From RYN-230 sp963813975 (GTDB taxonomy: Bacteria; Actinomycetota; Actinomycetes; Streptosporangiales; Streptosporangiaceae): DNA of 64,000 bases. Below the pieces are notes generated by a model that saw only the letters and a list, made by a program, of their open reading frames with translations, searched no databases and was not told the DNA's origin. How positions within the stretch are numbered: position 1 is the stretch's first letter; every line of letters begins with the position of its first letter. This document shows positions 42,278 to 50,912 of the stretch, piece by piece. The DNA lies in contig CAWFAP010000004.1 of assembly GCA_963813975.1 (NCBI GenBank), positions 434,001 to 498,000 of the forward strand, written 5' to 3'. The position numbers and the translations under genes were made by a program.

Positions 42278-42970
42278 TCACCTGCGGGATGGCCCGGATT
42301 CCGGCCCCGGCCGCGTGTAGACGGCCGTGATGAACCTGCCGTGCGGCGGCATGGCGGGCTGGTCGGCGAACTCGGTCTCCCGCAGCCCCGCGGTGGCAAA
42401 GCCGCCCAGTTCCCGGCGGCTGACCGGCCACGGACGCGACACCGGCCGCTCGTCGTCGTCGCGGGCGAGGCAGCGGACGAAGACGCGGCCGCCCGGCCGC
42501 ACCGTCGCGGCGATGGCCGCGGTCGCGTCGCCGCGCTGCGCCAGCGGCAACGACTGCAGGGTGCGTATCTCCACCACCAGCCCGAACGCGCCCGCCCAGG
42601 CGGCGGGAAGCTGGAACAGGTCGGCGACCAGGTAGTCCACGGCTGACTCCGGGAACCTCTCCCGGCAGTGCCTGATCGCCGTGGGCGACAGGTCGAAGGC
42701 GGTGATCCGGTAGCCGCGGCGGGCGGCCTCCTCGGCGTCGTCGCCCAGGCCGCACCCGATGACCAGGCCGTGGTCGCCGGCGGGCGGCGGCTGCTGGTCC
42801 AGCCAGCTCACCAGGGCCGGGCTGGGGGCCAGCGCGGCCCACGGAATCGCGCCGAGGTCCTGGCCCGCCCGGACATAGATCTCCTCGAACTCCGGCAGCT
42901 GGTCCGGATCCGGCCGGGGGTCCTGGTCAGCGCACACAGTGCCGGAGCATAGCGGGGCCCGGGCCCGCAT
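42278..42970 (-). CDS. class I SAM-dependent methyltransferase
   Basis: 230 residues. The glycine motif is VIGCGLGDDAEEAARRG (motif I, about 69-85), then ITAFDLSPTAIRHCRERFP and VDYLVADLFQLP. This resembles UbiE/thiopurine-like methyltransferases. The acceptor cannot be predicted. The ATG at 42970 gives an extra 11 residues compared with a GTG at 42937; the choice is open. The gene follows the beta-helix gene and its terminator on the same strand, so it probably has its own promoter. Confidence 0.83.
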   Translation of the reverse strand: MRARAPLCSGTVCADQDPRPDPDQLPEFEEIYVRAGQDLGAIPWAALAPSPALVSWLDQQPPPAGDHGLVIGCGLGDDAEEAARRGYRITAFDLSPTAIRHCRERFPESAVDYLVADLFQLPAAWAGAFGLVVEIRTLQSLPLAQRGDATAAIAATVRPGGRVFVRCLARDDDERPVSRPWPVSRRELGGFATAGLRETEFADQPAMPPHGRFITAVYTRPGPESGPSRR

Positions 42971-42981
42971 CCGGCGTGCGG

Positions 42982-43013
42982 CAGGCCCCGCCCGCGGTGG
43001 CGGGCGGGGCCTG
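42982..43013 (-). terminator. 14-bp perfect stem-loop terminator after the beta-helix gene
   Basis: CAGGCCCCGCCCGC (42982-42995), loop GGTG, and GCGGGCGGGGCCTG (43000-43013) lie 17 bp downstream of the beta-helix stop. The stem is perfect and almost all GC, with no T-run. Overlap with the methyltransferase promoter is likely. Confidence 0.75.
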
Positions 43014-43029
43014 TGACGAGCCCGGAGGG

Positions 43030-45003
43030 TCAGGGGTAGCTGACCACGTAGCTCGGCCCGGGGTTGGCGGAGTCCACCGCCGCACCTATGTCGTTGACGA
43101 CATGCTCGATGCCGCCCGTGCCGTTCAGGAACCGGGTGAGCAGGTCATGCAGCTGCACGCCCGGGGTGCTGGGCACCAGGAACGCGGTGGCCGACTCGAT
43201 CGGCACGCCCTGGTTGAAGAAGCAGTAGCTGCCCAGGCCGTACCCGGCGAAGCTGGTCACCCTGGGGGAGATCACGAACGCCGGGTAGCCGTCCGTGCTG
43301 GGGGTGGACATCCAGGCCGCCTGGCTGGGCGGGTCGTAGGGCATCTCGTTCTGGAAGAAGATGTCCTCACCGCGCTGGCCGTTCCAGACGACCTCGTTCT
43401 TCTGATAGTGCTCCACGGCGAGGCCGTACGCGGTCACGTCGTTGCCGTTGACGGTCAGGCCGTTGTCAGCCGTGTTGCTGGTCCACCCGACCCCGGCGCC
43501 GTGGTCAGCGCGCCAGGCCCAGATGTCGTCGAGGATGACGTGCGAGCTGTTGACCACCAGGCTGTCGGTGGCCGAGCCCGCGGTGGCCCCGCCGATGCGG
43601 AAGAACACGTCCTGCAGCAGCGACGGATGGGATGCGCTGCCGGTCCGGGAGGCCAGCGGGCCGCCCACCTGGAGCAGCATCGGCGAGTTCTTCGGGCCTG
43701 CGTCGAAGATCATGCCGGAGAGCTTGACCCCCGGCACGCCCAGGACCTGCATGGCCGCGGTGCCGTTCTGCGGGACCAGGGTGGGGAAGCCGAGGCCGAG
43801 CACGATCGTGCCCGGGCGGGTGACCAGGATCGGCGCCTTCAGGTTGTAGACGCCGGGGGTCAGGAGCAGGTTCTTGCCCAGAGCCAGCGCGGCGTCGATG
43901 GCCAGCACCGGCGTGGACGGTGTGGCGATGAAAAACTCGCTGATCGGGACCGACGTGCCCGCGGCGGCGCCGCCCTGCCAGCTGGTGCCCGACGAGTTGT
44001 GCTCCAGGGCCGGCACGAACACGCTGTAGTTCCCGGCCGCGTCGGTCTGCAGGAACGGCACCTCCTGGGTCACCGGGCTGGTGGGCAGCGTGGTGTAGGG
44101 GCCACCGGCGGTCGTCGGCGGGAAAATCGTCGGCGGGGCGCCGATGTCCCCGGAGAAGACCTGGTTCCACACGCCGTTGCTCCAGCCGTCCAGGTTGCTG
44201 TTGCGCACGATGAACTGCTGCTGCGAGCCGTTGATGACCGGGCCGCCGCCCGAGAAGGCCGAGTCGGCGATGAACCCGCCGCTGGCGTAGTCCGGGCCGC
44301 CGTTGCAGTAGTCCATCAGGGATAGCTTGCCGTGGACGCTGACCCGGCGCATCGGCGCGGCCTGGGACACGGCCCAGAAGTCGGTGGCCGCCTGGCAGCC
44401 GGTTCCGCCGGCCACGTTGATGGTCAGGTTGGACATCGAGCGCCAGAAGTTGTCCAGCGCGATGCAGTTGTTGCCGGTGAAGCACTGGTTGTACACGTCG
44501 ATGGAGCCGTTGATCGTGACGTCACCGGGCGAGCCGCCCAGGCCCGCGACCTCGGTGTAGTAGCCCACCTGGAAGATCAGCGGGTCCGCGGCGGAGCCGT
44601 AGGTGCCCGGCTCGAACAGCAGCGCGTACCGCTGCGTGCCGAACTGGTTGGAGACCTGCTGGTTCGCGATCGAGTCCACCGTGGCCTGGATCTGGCTCTG
44701 CGGCATGCTGGGGGTGAACACGTACACGTTCGGGCCGAGGTCCGGCTCGCCGGCCAGGTGCACGGCGGGGCTCACGCTGGGCGGCGCGGCCGGCCCGGCC
44801 GTCCGCGCCGGGGCGGCCCAGGCCGGGGCGGCGAGCATGCCGGCGGTGGCGAGCAGCGCCGCGACCAGGACCGTGCCGCGGCGGAGCCGGCGTCCGGAAC
44901 CGGCGAGCCTGCCGTCCCGGAGGCGGCCCGTCCTTTTCCCGGGCAGCCTGGTTCCTGCCGCGCTGGTCCCTGTGTCTGCGGTCTGGCGGTATCTCAGGTT
45001 CAT
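43030..45003 (-). CDS. secreted right-handed beta-helix (pectate-lyase/GH55-like) protein
   Basis: 657 residues with a long, very basic N-region before a signal sequence (GTVLVAALLATAGMLAAPAWA, cleavage near 63). The mature protein starts with NVYVFTPSMPQSQIQATVDS and YALLFEPGTYG, then a long series of short strands with Asn/Gly turns (ITINGSIDVYNQC-like rungs; VVNSSHVILDDIWAW), as in pectin-lyase folds and GH55 glucanases. I recall close relatives annotated misleadingly as adenylyl cyclase. The catalytic residues are not clear. Its likely promoter region is very AT-rich and its terminator is strong. Confidence 0.78.
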   Translation of the reverse strand: MNLRYRQTADTGTSAAGTRLPGKRTGRLRDGRLAGSGRRLRRGTVLVAALLATAGMLAAPAWAAPARTAGPAAPPSVSPAVHLAGEPDLGPNVYVFTPSMPQSQIQATVDSIANQQVSNQFGTQRYALLFEPGTYGSAADPLIFQVGYYTEVAGLGGSPGDVTINGSIDVYNQCFTGNNCIALDNFWRSMSNLTINVAGGTGCQAATDFWAVSQAAPMRRVSVHGKLSLMDYCNGGPDYASGGFIADSAFSGGGPVINGSQQQFIVRNSNLDGWSNGVWNQVFSGDIGAPPTIFPPTTAGGPYTTLPTSPVTQEVPFLQTDAAGNYSVFVPALEHNSSGTSWQGGAAAGTSVPISEFFIATPSTPVLAIDAALALGKNLLLTPGVYNLKAPILVTRPGTIVLGLGFPTLVPQNGTAAMQVLGVPGVKLSGMIFDAGPKNSPMLLQVGGPLASRTGSASHPSLLQDVFFRIGGATAGSATDSLVVNSSHVILDDIWAWRADHGAGVGWTSNTADNGLTVNGNDVTAYGLAVEHYQKNEVVWNGQRGEDIFFQNEMPYDPPSQAAWMSTPSTDGYPAFVISPRVTSFAGYGLGSYCFFNQGVPIESATAFLVPSTPGVQLHDLLTRFLNGTGGIEHVVNDIGAAVDSANPGPSYVVSYP

Positions 45004-45104
45004 CAGCGGTCCGTTTCTGCCGGTAGCACCGCTGCTACCGTGCTCCGTCCGACAGCATCTCCCAGGGGAGACGGACGTCCAAGATCCCGATAACCGTTTT
45101 TATG

Positions 45105-45122
45105 ACTTTTAAATAAAGGCTT
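45105..45122 (-). promoter_or_regulatory. AAGCCTTTATTTAAAAGT element upstream of the beta-helix gene
   Basis: The element sits about 102 bp ahead of the start codon in the only AT-rich stretch of the region. It is closely similar in sequence, orientation and distance to 58131-58147 before the GH16 gene. A shared regulator or promoter class for secreted carbohydrate-related proteins is possible. Confidence 0.38.
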
Positions 45123-45218
45123 GAAGCAGGGCGGTGGCCAGGGAGGGGGGAGGAGCGGTATCCGGGGGGCCTGGGCCGGGACTCCGGGCGCGGGCGTGGC
45201 TCCGGGACAGCGCGGCGC

Positions 45219-45827
45219 TCAGCGGCCGTGCAGGAGCTGCTCGAACGGGGTCACGTCCGCGTACGGGTCGGTCTCGCCGGCCGGCTCCCGCCGCCCAGTC
45301 ATGGCGGCCAGCTCGGTTGCGGCCCGGTCGATCCGGGCGGTGAGCGCCTCGCCGGCGCCCCCTGCCGCGCCCCAGTCCCCGGTGGCCGCGAAGACCGCGG
45401 TGGGGACCGTGATCGTGCGCAGGTAACTGAACAGCGGGCGGATCGCGTGCTCCAGGGCGAGGGAATGCCGTGCCGTGCCGCCGGTCGCGGCGATCAGGAC
45501 CGTCTGGCCCGCCAGCGCACCCGGGTCGAGCACGTCGAAGAACGACTTGAACAGCCCGTTGTACGAGCCGCTGCAGAGCGGGGTGACGGCGATCAGGGCG
45601 TCCGCGCGGAGCACCTGCTCGATGGCCTCGCGCAGCGCGGGGGGCGGGAAGCCGGTCAGCAGGGCGTTAACGATGTCGTGCGCCAGGTCGCGCAGCTCGA
45701 TCGTGACCACCCGCGTCCCGGCCGGCAGGTGCCTGGCGGTGGCCGCGGCCAGCTTGTCGGCCAGCAGCCGGGTCGAGGAGGGCTGGCCGAGGCCGGCCGA
45801 GACGACGGCGATGGTGCGCGCGGTCAC
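45219..45827 (-). CDS. NADPH-dependent FMN reductase (CE1759-type)
   Basis: 202 residues of a flavodoxin-like fold. The flavin phosphate loop is VVSAGLGQPSSTRLLA and the isoalloxazine side is in VTPLCSGSYNGLFKSFFDVL. This type is regularly paired with an LLM monooxygenase and supplies reduced flavin. Its GTG overlaps the stop of the upstream LLM gene by four bases (GTGA), so expression is coupled. It ends 216 bp before the beta-helix start. Confidence 0.9.
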   Translation of the reverse strand: MTARTIAVVSAGLGQPSSTRLLADKLAAATARHLPAGTRVVTIELRDLAHDIVNALLTGFPPPALREAIEQVLRADALIAVTPLCSGSYNGLFKSFFDVLDPGALAGQTVLIAATGGTARHSLALEHAIRPLFSYLRTITVPTAVFAATGDWGAAGGAGEALTARIDRAATELAAMTGRREPAGETDPYADVTPFEQLLHGR

Positions 45828-46990
45828 CGGCGGCTCACTTCGAGCTCGGGGCCAGCCTTGGCGGGGCCAGCCTCGGCGGTGCCCGCGCCGGCGGTGCCCG
45901 CGCCGGCGGGACCCGCGCCGGCCAGGGACGCCGCCGCCAGGGCCTCGTGCGTGGGGCCGTCAGGCACGCCGGCCGGGCGCAGCGCGTCGAGTTCCCGGCG
46001 CAGCACCGGCACCACCTCGCCGAGCAGGTCGAGCTGCCCGAGCACGGTGGCCAGCGGCAGGCCGGCGTGGTCCATCAGGAACAGCTGCCGCTGGTAGTCG
46101 CCGAAGTGCTCGCGGAAAGTGAGCGTCTTGTCGATGACCTCCTGCGGGCTGCCGACCGTGAGCGGCGTCTGCCCGCTGAACTCCTCCAGCGACGGCCCGT
46201 GGCCGTAGACCGGCGCGTTGTCGAAGTAGGGGCGGAATTCCCGGACCGCGTCCTGGGAGTTCCTCCGCATGAAGACTTGGCCGCCGAGGCCGACGATGGC
46301 CTGCTCCGGGGTGCCGTGCCCGTAGTGGGCGAAGCGCTGCCGGTAGAAGTTGACCAGCCGGATGAAGTGCTCGGTGGGCCAGAAGATGTGGTTGGCGAAG
46401 AACCCGTCGCCGTAGTACGCCGCCTGCTCAGCGATCTCCGGGCTCCGGATCGAGCCGTGCCACACGAACGGCGGCACGCCGTCCAGCGGCCGCGGGGTGG
46501 CGGTGAACCCCTGCAGCGGGGTGCGGAACTGGCCTTCCCAGTCCACGACGTCCTCGCGCCACAGCCGGTGCAGGAGGTGGTAGTTCTCGATGGCCAGCTC
46601 GATGCCCTGCCGGATGTCCTTCCCGAACCACGGGTACACCGGCCCGGTGTTGCCCCGCCCGAGCATGAGGTCCACCCGCCCGTCCGCCAGGTGCTGCAGC
46701 ATCGCGAAATCCTCGGCGATCTTCACCGGGTCACTGGTGGTGATCAGCGTGGTCGCGGTGGACAGGATCAGCTTCTGCGTCTGCGCGGCGATGTAGCCGA
46801 GCATGGTCGTCGGCGAGGAGGGCACGAACGGGGGGTTGTGATGCTCACCCGTGGCGAACACGTCCAGGCCGATCTCCTCGGCCTTGCGGGCGATGGTGAC
46901 CATCGACTTGATCCGCTCGTGCTCGGTGGGCGTGCGGCCGGTCGTGGGATCGGTCGTGACGTCGCCCACGGTGAAGACCCCGAACTGCAT
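45824..46990 (-). CDS. LLM class flavin-dependent monooxygenase (CE1758-type)
   Basis: 388 residues from the ATG at 46990 (GGGAG ahead). The luciferase-like barrel starts MQFGVFTVGDVTTDPTTGRT, with VFATGEHHNPPFVPSSP, ATTLITTSDPVKIAEDFAML and FVWHGSIRSPEIAEQAAYYG, all typical of this subgroup. The reduced flavin is supplied by the reductase encoded next. The last 35 residues are AGAGPAGAGTAGAG-like repeats from short GC-rich repeats near 45870-45930. The substrate is unknown. Confidence 0.9.
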   Translation of the reverse strand: MQFGVFTVGDVTTDPTTGRTPTEHERIKSMVTIARKAEEIGLDVFATGEHHNPPFVPSSPTTMLGYIAAQTQKLILSTATTLITTSDPVKIAEDFAMLQHLADGRVDLMLGRGNTGPVYPWFGKDIRQGIELAIENYHLLHRLWREDVVDWEGQFRTPLQGFTATPRPLDGVPPFVWHGSIRSPEIAEQAAYYGDGFFANHIFWPTEHFIRLVNFYRQRFAHYGHGTPEQAIVGLGGQVFMRRNSQDAVREFRPYFDNAPVYGHGPSLEEFSGQTPLTVGSPQEVIDKTLTFREHFGDYQRQLFLMDHAGLPLATVLGQLDLLGEVVPVLRRELDALRPAGVPDGPTHEALAAASLAGAGPAGAGTAGAGTAEAGPAKAGPELEVSRR

Positions 46991-47061
46991 CGCTGCTCCC
47001 AGTCTCGTCCGGCGCGGCCCGCCCCGGGCGGGCCTGGTTACATACTTTATTGAACGTGCAA

Positions 47062-47799
47062 CTACCTGGGCGGACCCGATATTCCGGCCGCCCGGGTGTT
47101 CCGGACCGCCCAGCCGGCCAGCACGGCGCCGCAGTTGGCGCTGAGATGCAGCAGCACCGGGGCGGCCAGGCTGCCGGACCGCTCCCGCAGCCCGGACAGC
47201 AGCAGGCCGGCTGCGGCCATCGCGGCCACGACCCCGGCGACCGAGCCCAGCGCCGCCCGGCGGCTGCCCGCTACCTGGTTGATCCGCAGCGCGTCCACGG
47301 TGGGCCGGATGTGCCAGAGGCCGAACACGGCGCTGGTCACGACGAGCCCGGCCGGCCGGGGCAGGACCCGGTTCAGCGAAGCCTGGAGCACCCCGCGGAA
47401 CGCCGCCTCCTCCCACAGCACGGTGCCGACCGGGATGCGGACCACGGCCTGGTAGGCCAGGCCGCGCCTGGTCAGGCCGGCGATCCGCTGGTCGGCCAGG
47501 ACCGGCCGGGTGGCGGGCACCGCGGCCAGGATCAGCCAGCCCGCGGTCATGGCCAGGGCCGGCGGGCCGCCGGACCGCATGCCCGGGACCAGCCGGTCGC
47601 GCCGCAAGCCCATATCGGTGGCGGTCAGGCCGCTGGCCGCGGCCGCCGCCAGCACGGTGCCGGTGGCGGCCAGGTTGGCGGCCGGATACCACGTCTCGTG
47701 CCAGCGCTGCCGGCCGGCCAGGTTGTTGTACGCGATGAGCGCGGCGCTGGCGGCCGCGGCGAACGTGGCGTCCCGCCCGCGCCGGGGCCGGCTGCTCAT
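47062..47799 (-). CDS. CPBP family intramembrane metalloprotease
   Basis: 245 residues and about seven hydrophobic segments. Rce1/CPBP motifs are Glu130-Glu131 with Arg135 (WEEAAFRG), His163 (FGLWHIRPT) and a third histidine near 217 (VLLHLSANCG). These proteases clip membrane substrates such as prenylated or peptide signals. The ATG overlaps the upstream response-regulator stop (ATGA), so the protease and two-component genes form one operon. It may be the target or an accessory to the sensor. Confidence 0.88.
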   Translation of the reverse strand: MSSRPRRGRDATFAAAASAALIAYNNLAGRQRWHETWYPAANLAATGTVLAAAAASGLTATDMGLRRDRLVPGMRSGGPPALAMTAGWLILAAVPATRPVLADQRIAGLTRRGLAYQAVVRIPVGTVLWEEAAFRGVLQASLNRVLPRPAGLVVTSAVFGLWHIRPTVDALRINQVAGSRRAALGSVAGVVAAMAAAGLLLSGLRERSGSLAAPVLLHLSANCGAVLAGWAVRNTRAAGISGPPR

Positions 47800-48455
47800 C
47801 CGCCCGGGTGGACCAGGCCGGTCTCGTAGGCCAGGACCACGGCCTGGGTGCGGTCCCGCAGGCCCAGCTTCATCAAGATGCGGCTGACGTGCGTTTTCAC
47901 CGTCTGTTCCGCCACCACTAGGTGGCCCGCGATCTCCGCATTGGACAGGCCGCGGGCGACCAGGGCCAGCACCTCCGATTCCCGTTCGGTGAGCTCGCGC
48001 AGCTTCTTGCGATCGGGCCCGCGGGGCGCGCCCATCCGGGCGAATTCGGCGATGAGGCGCCTGGTCACCGCGGGGGCCAGCAGCGCGTCGCCGGCCGCGA
48101 CCACCCGGACCGCGTCGGCGAGTTCGCGGGCCGACGCGTCCTTGAGCAGGAAGCCGCTCGCTCCCCAGCGCAGGGCCTGGTAGACGTAGTCGTCCAGGTC
48201 GAAGGTGGTCAGCACCAGCACCTTCGGAGTGGTCCCGCGGGCGGTGATCTGCCGGGTGGCCTGCAGGCCGTCCAGCACCGGCATCCGCACATCCATCAGG
48301 ATCACGTCCGGCCGCAGCTGCTCGGCGCGGGCGACCGCCTCCTGCCCGTTCACGGCCTCGCCGACGACCTCGATATCGGACTCGCTGTTCAGCAGGGTGG
48401 TGAAGCCGGACCGGACCATGCCCTGGTCATCGGCGATCACGACGCGGACGGTCAC
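47796..48455 (-). CDS. NarL/LuxR-type response regulator
   Basis: 219 residues. Receiver with Asp9-Asp10, phospho-acceptor Asp55 (VILMDVRMPV), and Lys105-like KDASA; the LuxR helix-turn-helix is LTERESEVLALVARGLSNAE followed by IAGHLVVAEQTVKTHVSRIL. The GTG start overlaps the upstream kinase stop by four bases and its own stop overlaps the CPBP start. It probably regulates this operon and perhaps the divergent 49980 gene. Confidence 0.94.
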   Translation of the reverse strand: MTVRVVIADDQGMVRSGFTTLLNSESDIEVVGEAVNGQEAVARAEQLRPDVILMDVRMPVLDGLQATRQITARGTTPKVLVLTTFDLDDYVYQALRWGASGFLLKDASARELADAVRVVAAGDALLAPAVTRRLIAEFARMGAPRGPDRKKLRELTERESEVLALVARGLSNAEIAGHLVVAEQTVKTHVSRILMKLGLRDRTQAVVLAYETGLVHPGG

Positions 48456-49759
48456 GGCCGGCCCTCCCCGGAGTCCCTGATGTCGGGCAGGACGGCGGTG
48501 ACCAGGAACCCACCGTCCTCGGTGGGGGCGGCCAGCAGGTGGCCGCCCAGCATCGCGGCCCGCTCGCGCATGCCGATGATGCCATGCCCGGTCCCGCCGG
48601 CGGCACCGGCCGGGTCACCGGGGCGCAGGCCGTTCCCGGCCACCGGCGCGGACAGCTGCCATCGTCCCGCCGCGGCAGACGCCCCGGCCGGGGCGGCGTC
48701 GTTACGCACCTTGATGATCAGGGAGCTGGGCGCGTAGGCGAGTTCCACCCGCACCGCGGAGCCGGGGGCATGCCGCATCGCGTTGCTCAGCGCCTCCTGC
48801 AGGATCCGGTAAGCGGACAGGTCAACGCCCTGGGGCAGGGCCCGGGGCGGCCCGCTGACGGCGGACGTCACCCGCACGCCCCCGCTGCGGGCCGACTCCA
48901 TCAGCCCGTCCAGCTCGCCCAGGCCGGGTTGCGGTGCGGTGTCCGAGCTGTCGCTGCGCAGCACGCCGAGAAGGCGGCGCAGCTCGCCGAGCCCGCTCAG
49001 CGCGCTGGCCCGGATGTCGGCGAAGCTCTGCATCAGCTCCGGCGGCGGATCGGCGATCTTGCGCGGCGCGGCCTCGGCCTGGATGGCGATCACCGACATG
49101 TGGTGGGCCACGATGTCGTGCAGTTCGCGGGCGATGCGCTGGCGCTCCTCCAGCAGCGCCCGCTCGCCCTCGAGCCGCCGGGCCTGCTGCACGAGCTCGG
49201 CGCGGCCGCTGCGCCGGGCCCGGACGATCGCCCCGCCGAGCAGCGGGATGGCCATGAGGAGCGCGCCTGCGCTGGTGCGCGCGTCGATGACGATGGCGCC
49301 CAGCACGGTGACTGCCGCGACCACGGCCACGAGCCAGGGCTTGCCGCGTACCGCGACCGAGTACAGGCACAGGGCGTACACCAGCACGCCGGCCGGGACG
49401 TACACGGCGGAGGAGAACGAGTGCGGCCCGATGGCGACTGACGCCCAGGCCACTCCCACCACCGCCGCGCCCCAGGCCACGGCCGGGAACCGGGTCCGCA
49501 GCAGGAGCGGTGCGCTGACCAGGAACGCGAAGAAAAGCAGCAGTACGGTGCTGTACTGGTGGCCGTGCGTGGCGTTGTGCGTCTCCAGCCACGAGTCCGT
49601 GGTCCCGAACAAGATGACTGCGAGCACCGCGTCGGCCAGGAACACCACGTCCACCGGCCCGCGCTGGAACCGCTGCAGCCATGCGGGATGCGGTGACGGG
49701 GGATCGGTGGCCCCGTCCGCGACCACCGCCGCGACCCGGTCGACGACCCCTGAACTCAT
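48452..49759 (-). CDS. NarL-class sensor histidine kinase (HisKA_3)
   Basis: 435 residues. Five hydrophobic segments in the first 180 residues (VVFLADAVLAVILFG, TVLLLFFAFLVSAPLLL, AAVVGVAWASVAI, AGVLVYALCLYSVAV, WLVAVVAAVTVLGAIVI) form an integral sensor. HisKA_3 carries His214 (IARELHDIVAHHMSVIAIQA), and HATPase has EALSNAMRHAPGSAV and GHGIIGMRERAAMLGG. It has no large extracytoplasmic domain, as in intramembrane-sensing kinases that detect envelope stress. Start ATG follows GGAGG. First gene of the kinase-regulator-CPBP operon. Confidence 0.93.
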   Translation of the reverse strand: MSSGVVDRVAAVVADGATDPPSPHPAWLQRFQRGPVDVVFLADAVLAVILFGTTDSWLETHNATHGHQYSTVLLLFFAFLVSAPLLLRTRFPAVAWGAAVVGVAWASVAIGPHSFSSAVYVPAGVLVYALCLYSVAVRGKPWLVAVVAAVTVLGAIVIDARTSAGALLMAIPLLGGAIVRARRSGRAELVQQARRLEGERALLEERQRIARELHDIVAHHMSVIAIQAEAAPRKIADPPPELMQSFADIRASALSGLGELRRLLGVLRSDSSDTAPQPGLGELDGLMESARSGGVRVTSAVSGPPRALPQGVDLSAYRILQEALSNAMRHAPGSAVRVELAYAPSSLIIKVRNDAAPAGASAAAGRWQLSAPVAGNGLRPGDPAGAAGGTGHGIIGMRERAAMLGGHLLAAPTEDGGFLVTAVLPDIRDSGEGRP

Positions 49760-49818
49760 GCCTCCAGCGTAGAGCGGTGCGCCCGGCTCTTCGTGACCCG
49801 CGCGGGGGATGTGCCGGG

Positions 49819-49834
49819 CCCTACTCAGGTAGGG
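49819..49834. promoter_or_regulatory. 16-bp palindrome CCCTAC-TCAG-GTAGGG
   Basis: The 6-bp perfect arms lie 60 bp upstream of the kinase start and 146 bp upstream of the divergent hydrolase gene. A related half (CTACCTCAGG) occurs at about 49873-49882. The location suggests a binding site for the NarL-type regulator encoded by this operon, but the assignment is inferred. Confidence 0.5.
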
Positions 49835-49979
49835 GGCCAGCCCCGGCGGGTGGCCCGCCGGGGCCGGCCACCACTACCTCAGGGGCAGGCCTCCAATGGG
49901 TCCCGCAGCGTGACGCCGGCTACCCGGCGCCGTCCGTAGGTTTCTGGCCAGTACCCCACTGGACCAGGAAGGACACCTC

Positions 49980-50912
49980 ATGAGACTGCGCCGCGTCGCC
50001 GCTATCACCGCGGCTGCCGCCGTCGTCGCCGTCACGCTGACGGCGGCGGTGAGCCCGGTCCCTCCGGCTGAGCCGCCGGTATCACTGCCCGCCCTCACCG
50101 GGCCCGCGCTGTCCGCGCGCTACGCCGCCAGCGCCCGGGCCGTCGGCCGGGCGTCGCGGACGGCGGCCCGGTCCGGCGACCCGGGACGGGCCCGCGCGCT
50201 CGGCGCACTCGGTCACGAGCACCTGCTCGCCTTCGGCACGAGCGGTCAGGGGGAAGCGGTCGAGGTGCTCGGCAACCTGGCCACCGCCCGGCGGGTCGCC
50301 ATCCTCGTCCCCGGGTCCGACACCTCGCTGGCGACGTTCGCCTCCCGCGGCACGGCGTCACCCGCCGGGGGGGCCCGGGCGCTCGCCGCGCTGGCCCGTC
50401 GGCTGGATCCCGGGGCCCGCCTGGCGGTCATCGCCTGGCTGGGGTACCGCACGCCCAGCCTGCTCAGCCTGAGCGTCCTTACGTCCGGGAACGCGGGGCA
50501 GGGGGCTCAGGCCCTGCGGCCCCTGGTCACCGCCCTGGCCCGGCACGGCGACCAGGTCGCGCTGCTGTGCCACAGCTACGGCTCGGTGGTGTGCGGGCTG
50601 GCCGCGCCCGGCCTGCCCGTCACCGACATCGCGGTGTACGGCAGCCCGGGGATGGACGCGGCCACGGTGGCGTCGCTGCACACCCCGGCCCGGGTCTGGG
50701 CCGGCCGGGAAGCGGGCGACTGGATCCGGGACGTGCCCCACCTCCGCCTGCTCGGGGTGGGGTTCGGGACGGATCCCACGTCGCCGTCGTTCGGCGCCCG
50801 CCGGTTCGGCTGCGGCGGCCGCGGCCACAGCAGCTACCTGCAGCCGGGCAGCGAGTCGCTGCGCAACCTGGCCAACATCGCGCTGGGCCAGCCCGGGAAG
50901 GTCACCCGATGA
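49980..50912 (+). CDS. secreted alpha/beta hydrolase (DUF1023-like)
   Basis: 310 residues with a signal peptide (RLRRVAAITAAAAVVAVTLT, cleavage uncertain near 30). The hydrolase core has VAILVPGSDTSLATF, AWLGYRTPS, and the nucleophile motif CHSYGSVVCGL (Ser near 200), as in DUF1023. His catalytic candidate is in GHSSYLQPG near the end. The stop overlaps the following acyltransferase start (ATGA). Together they suggest lipid or envelope-ester turnover, with no specific substrate known. Confidence 0.85.
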   Translation: MRLRRVAAITAAAAVVAVTLTAAVSPVPPAEPPVSLPALTGPALSARYAASARAVGRASRTAARSGDPGRARALGALGHEHLLAFGTSGQGEAVEVLGNLATARRVAILVPGSDTSLATFASRGTASPAGGARALAALARRLDPGARLAVIAWLGYRTPSLLSLSVLTSGNAGQGAQALRPLVTALARHGDQVALLCHSYGSVVCGLAAPGLPVTDIAVYGSPGMDAATVASLHTPARVWAGREAGDWIRDVPHLRLLGVGFGTDPTSPSFGARRFGCGGRGHSSYLQPGSESLRNLANIALGQPGKVTR

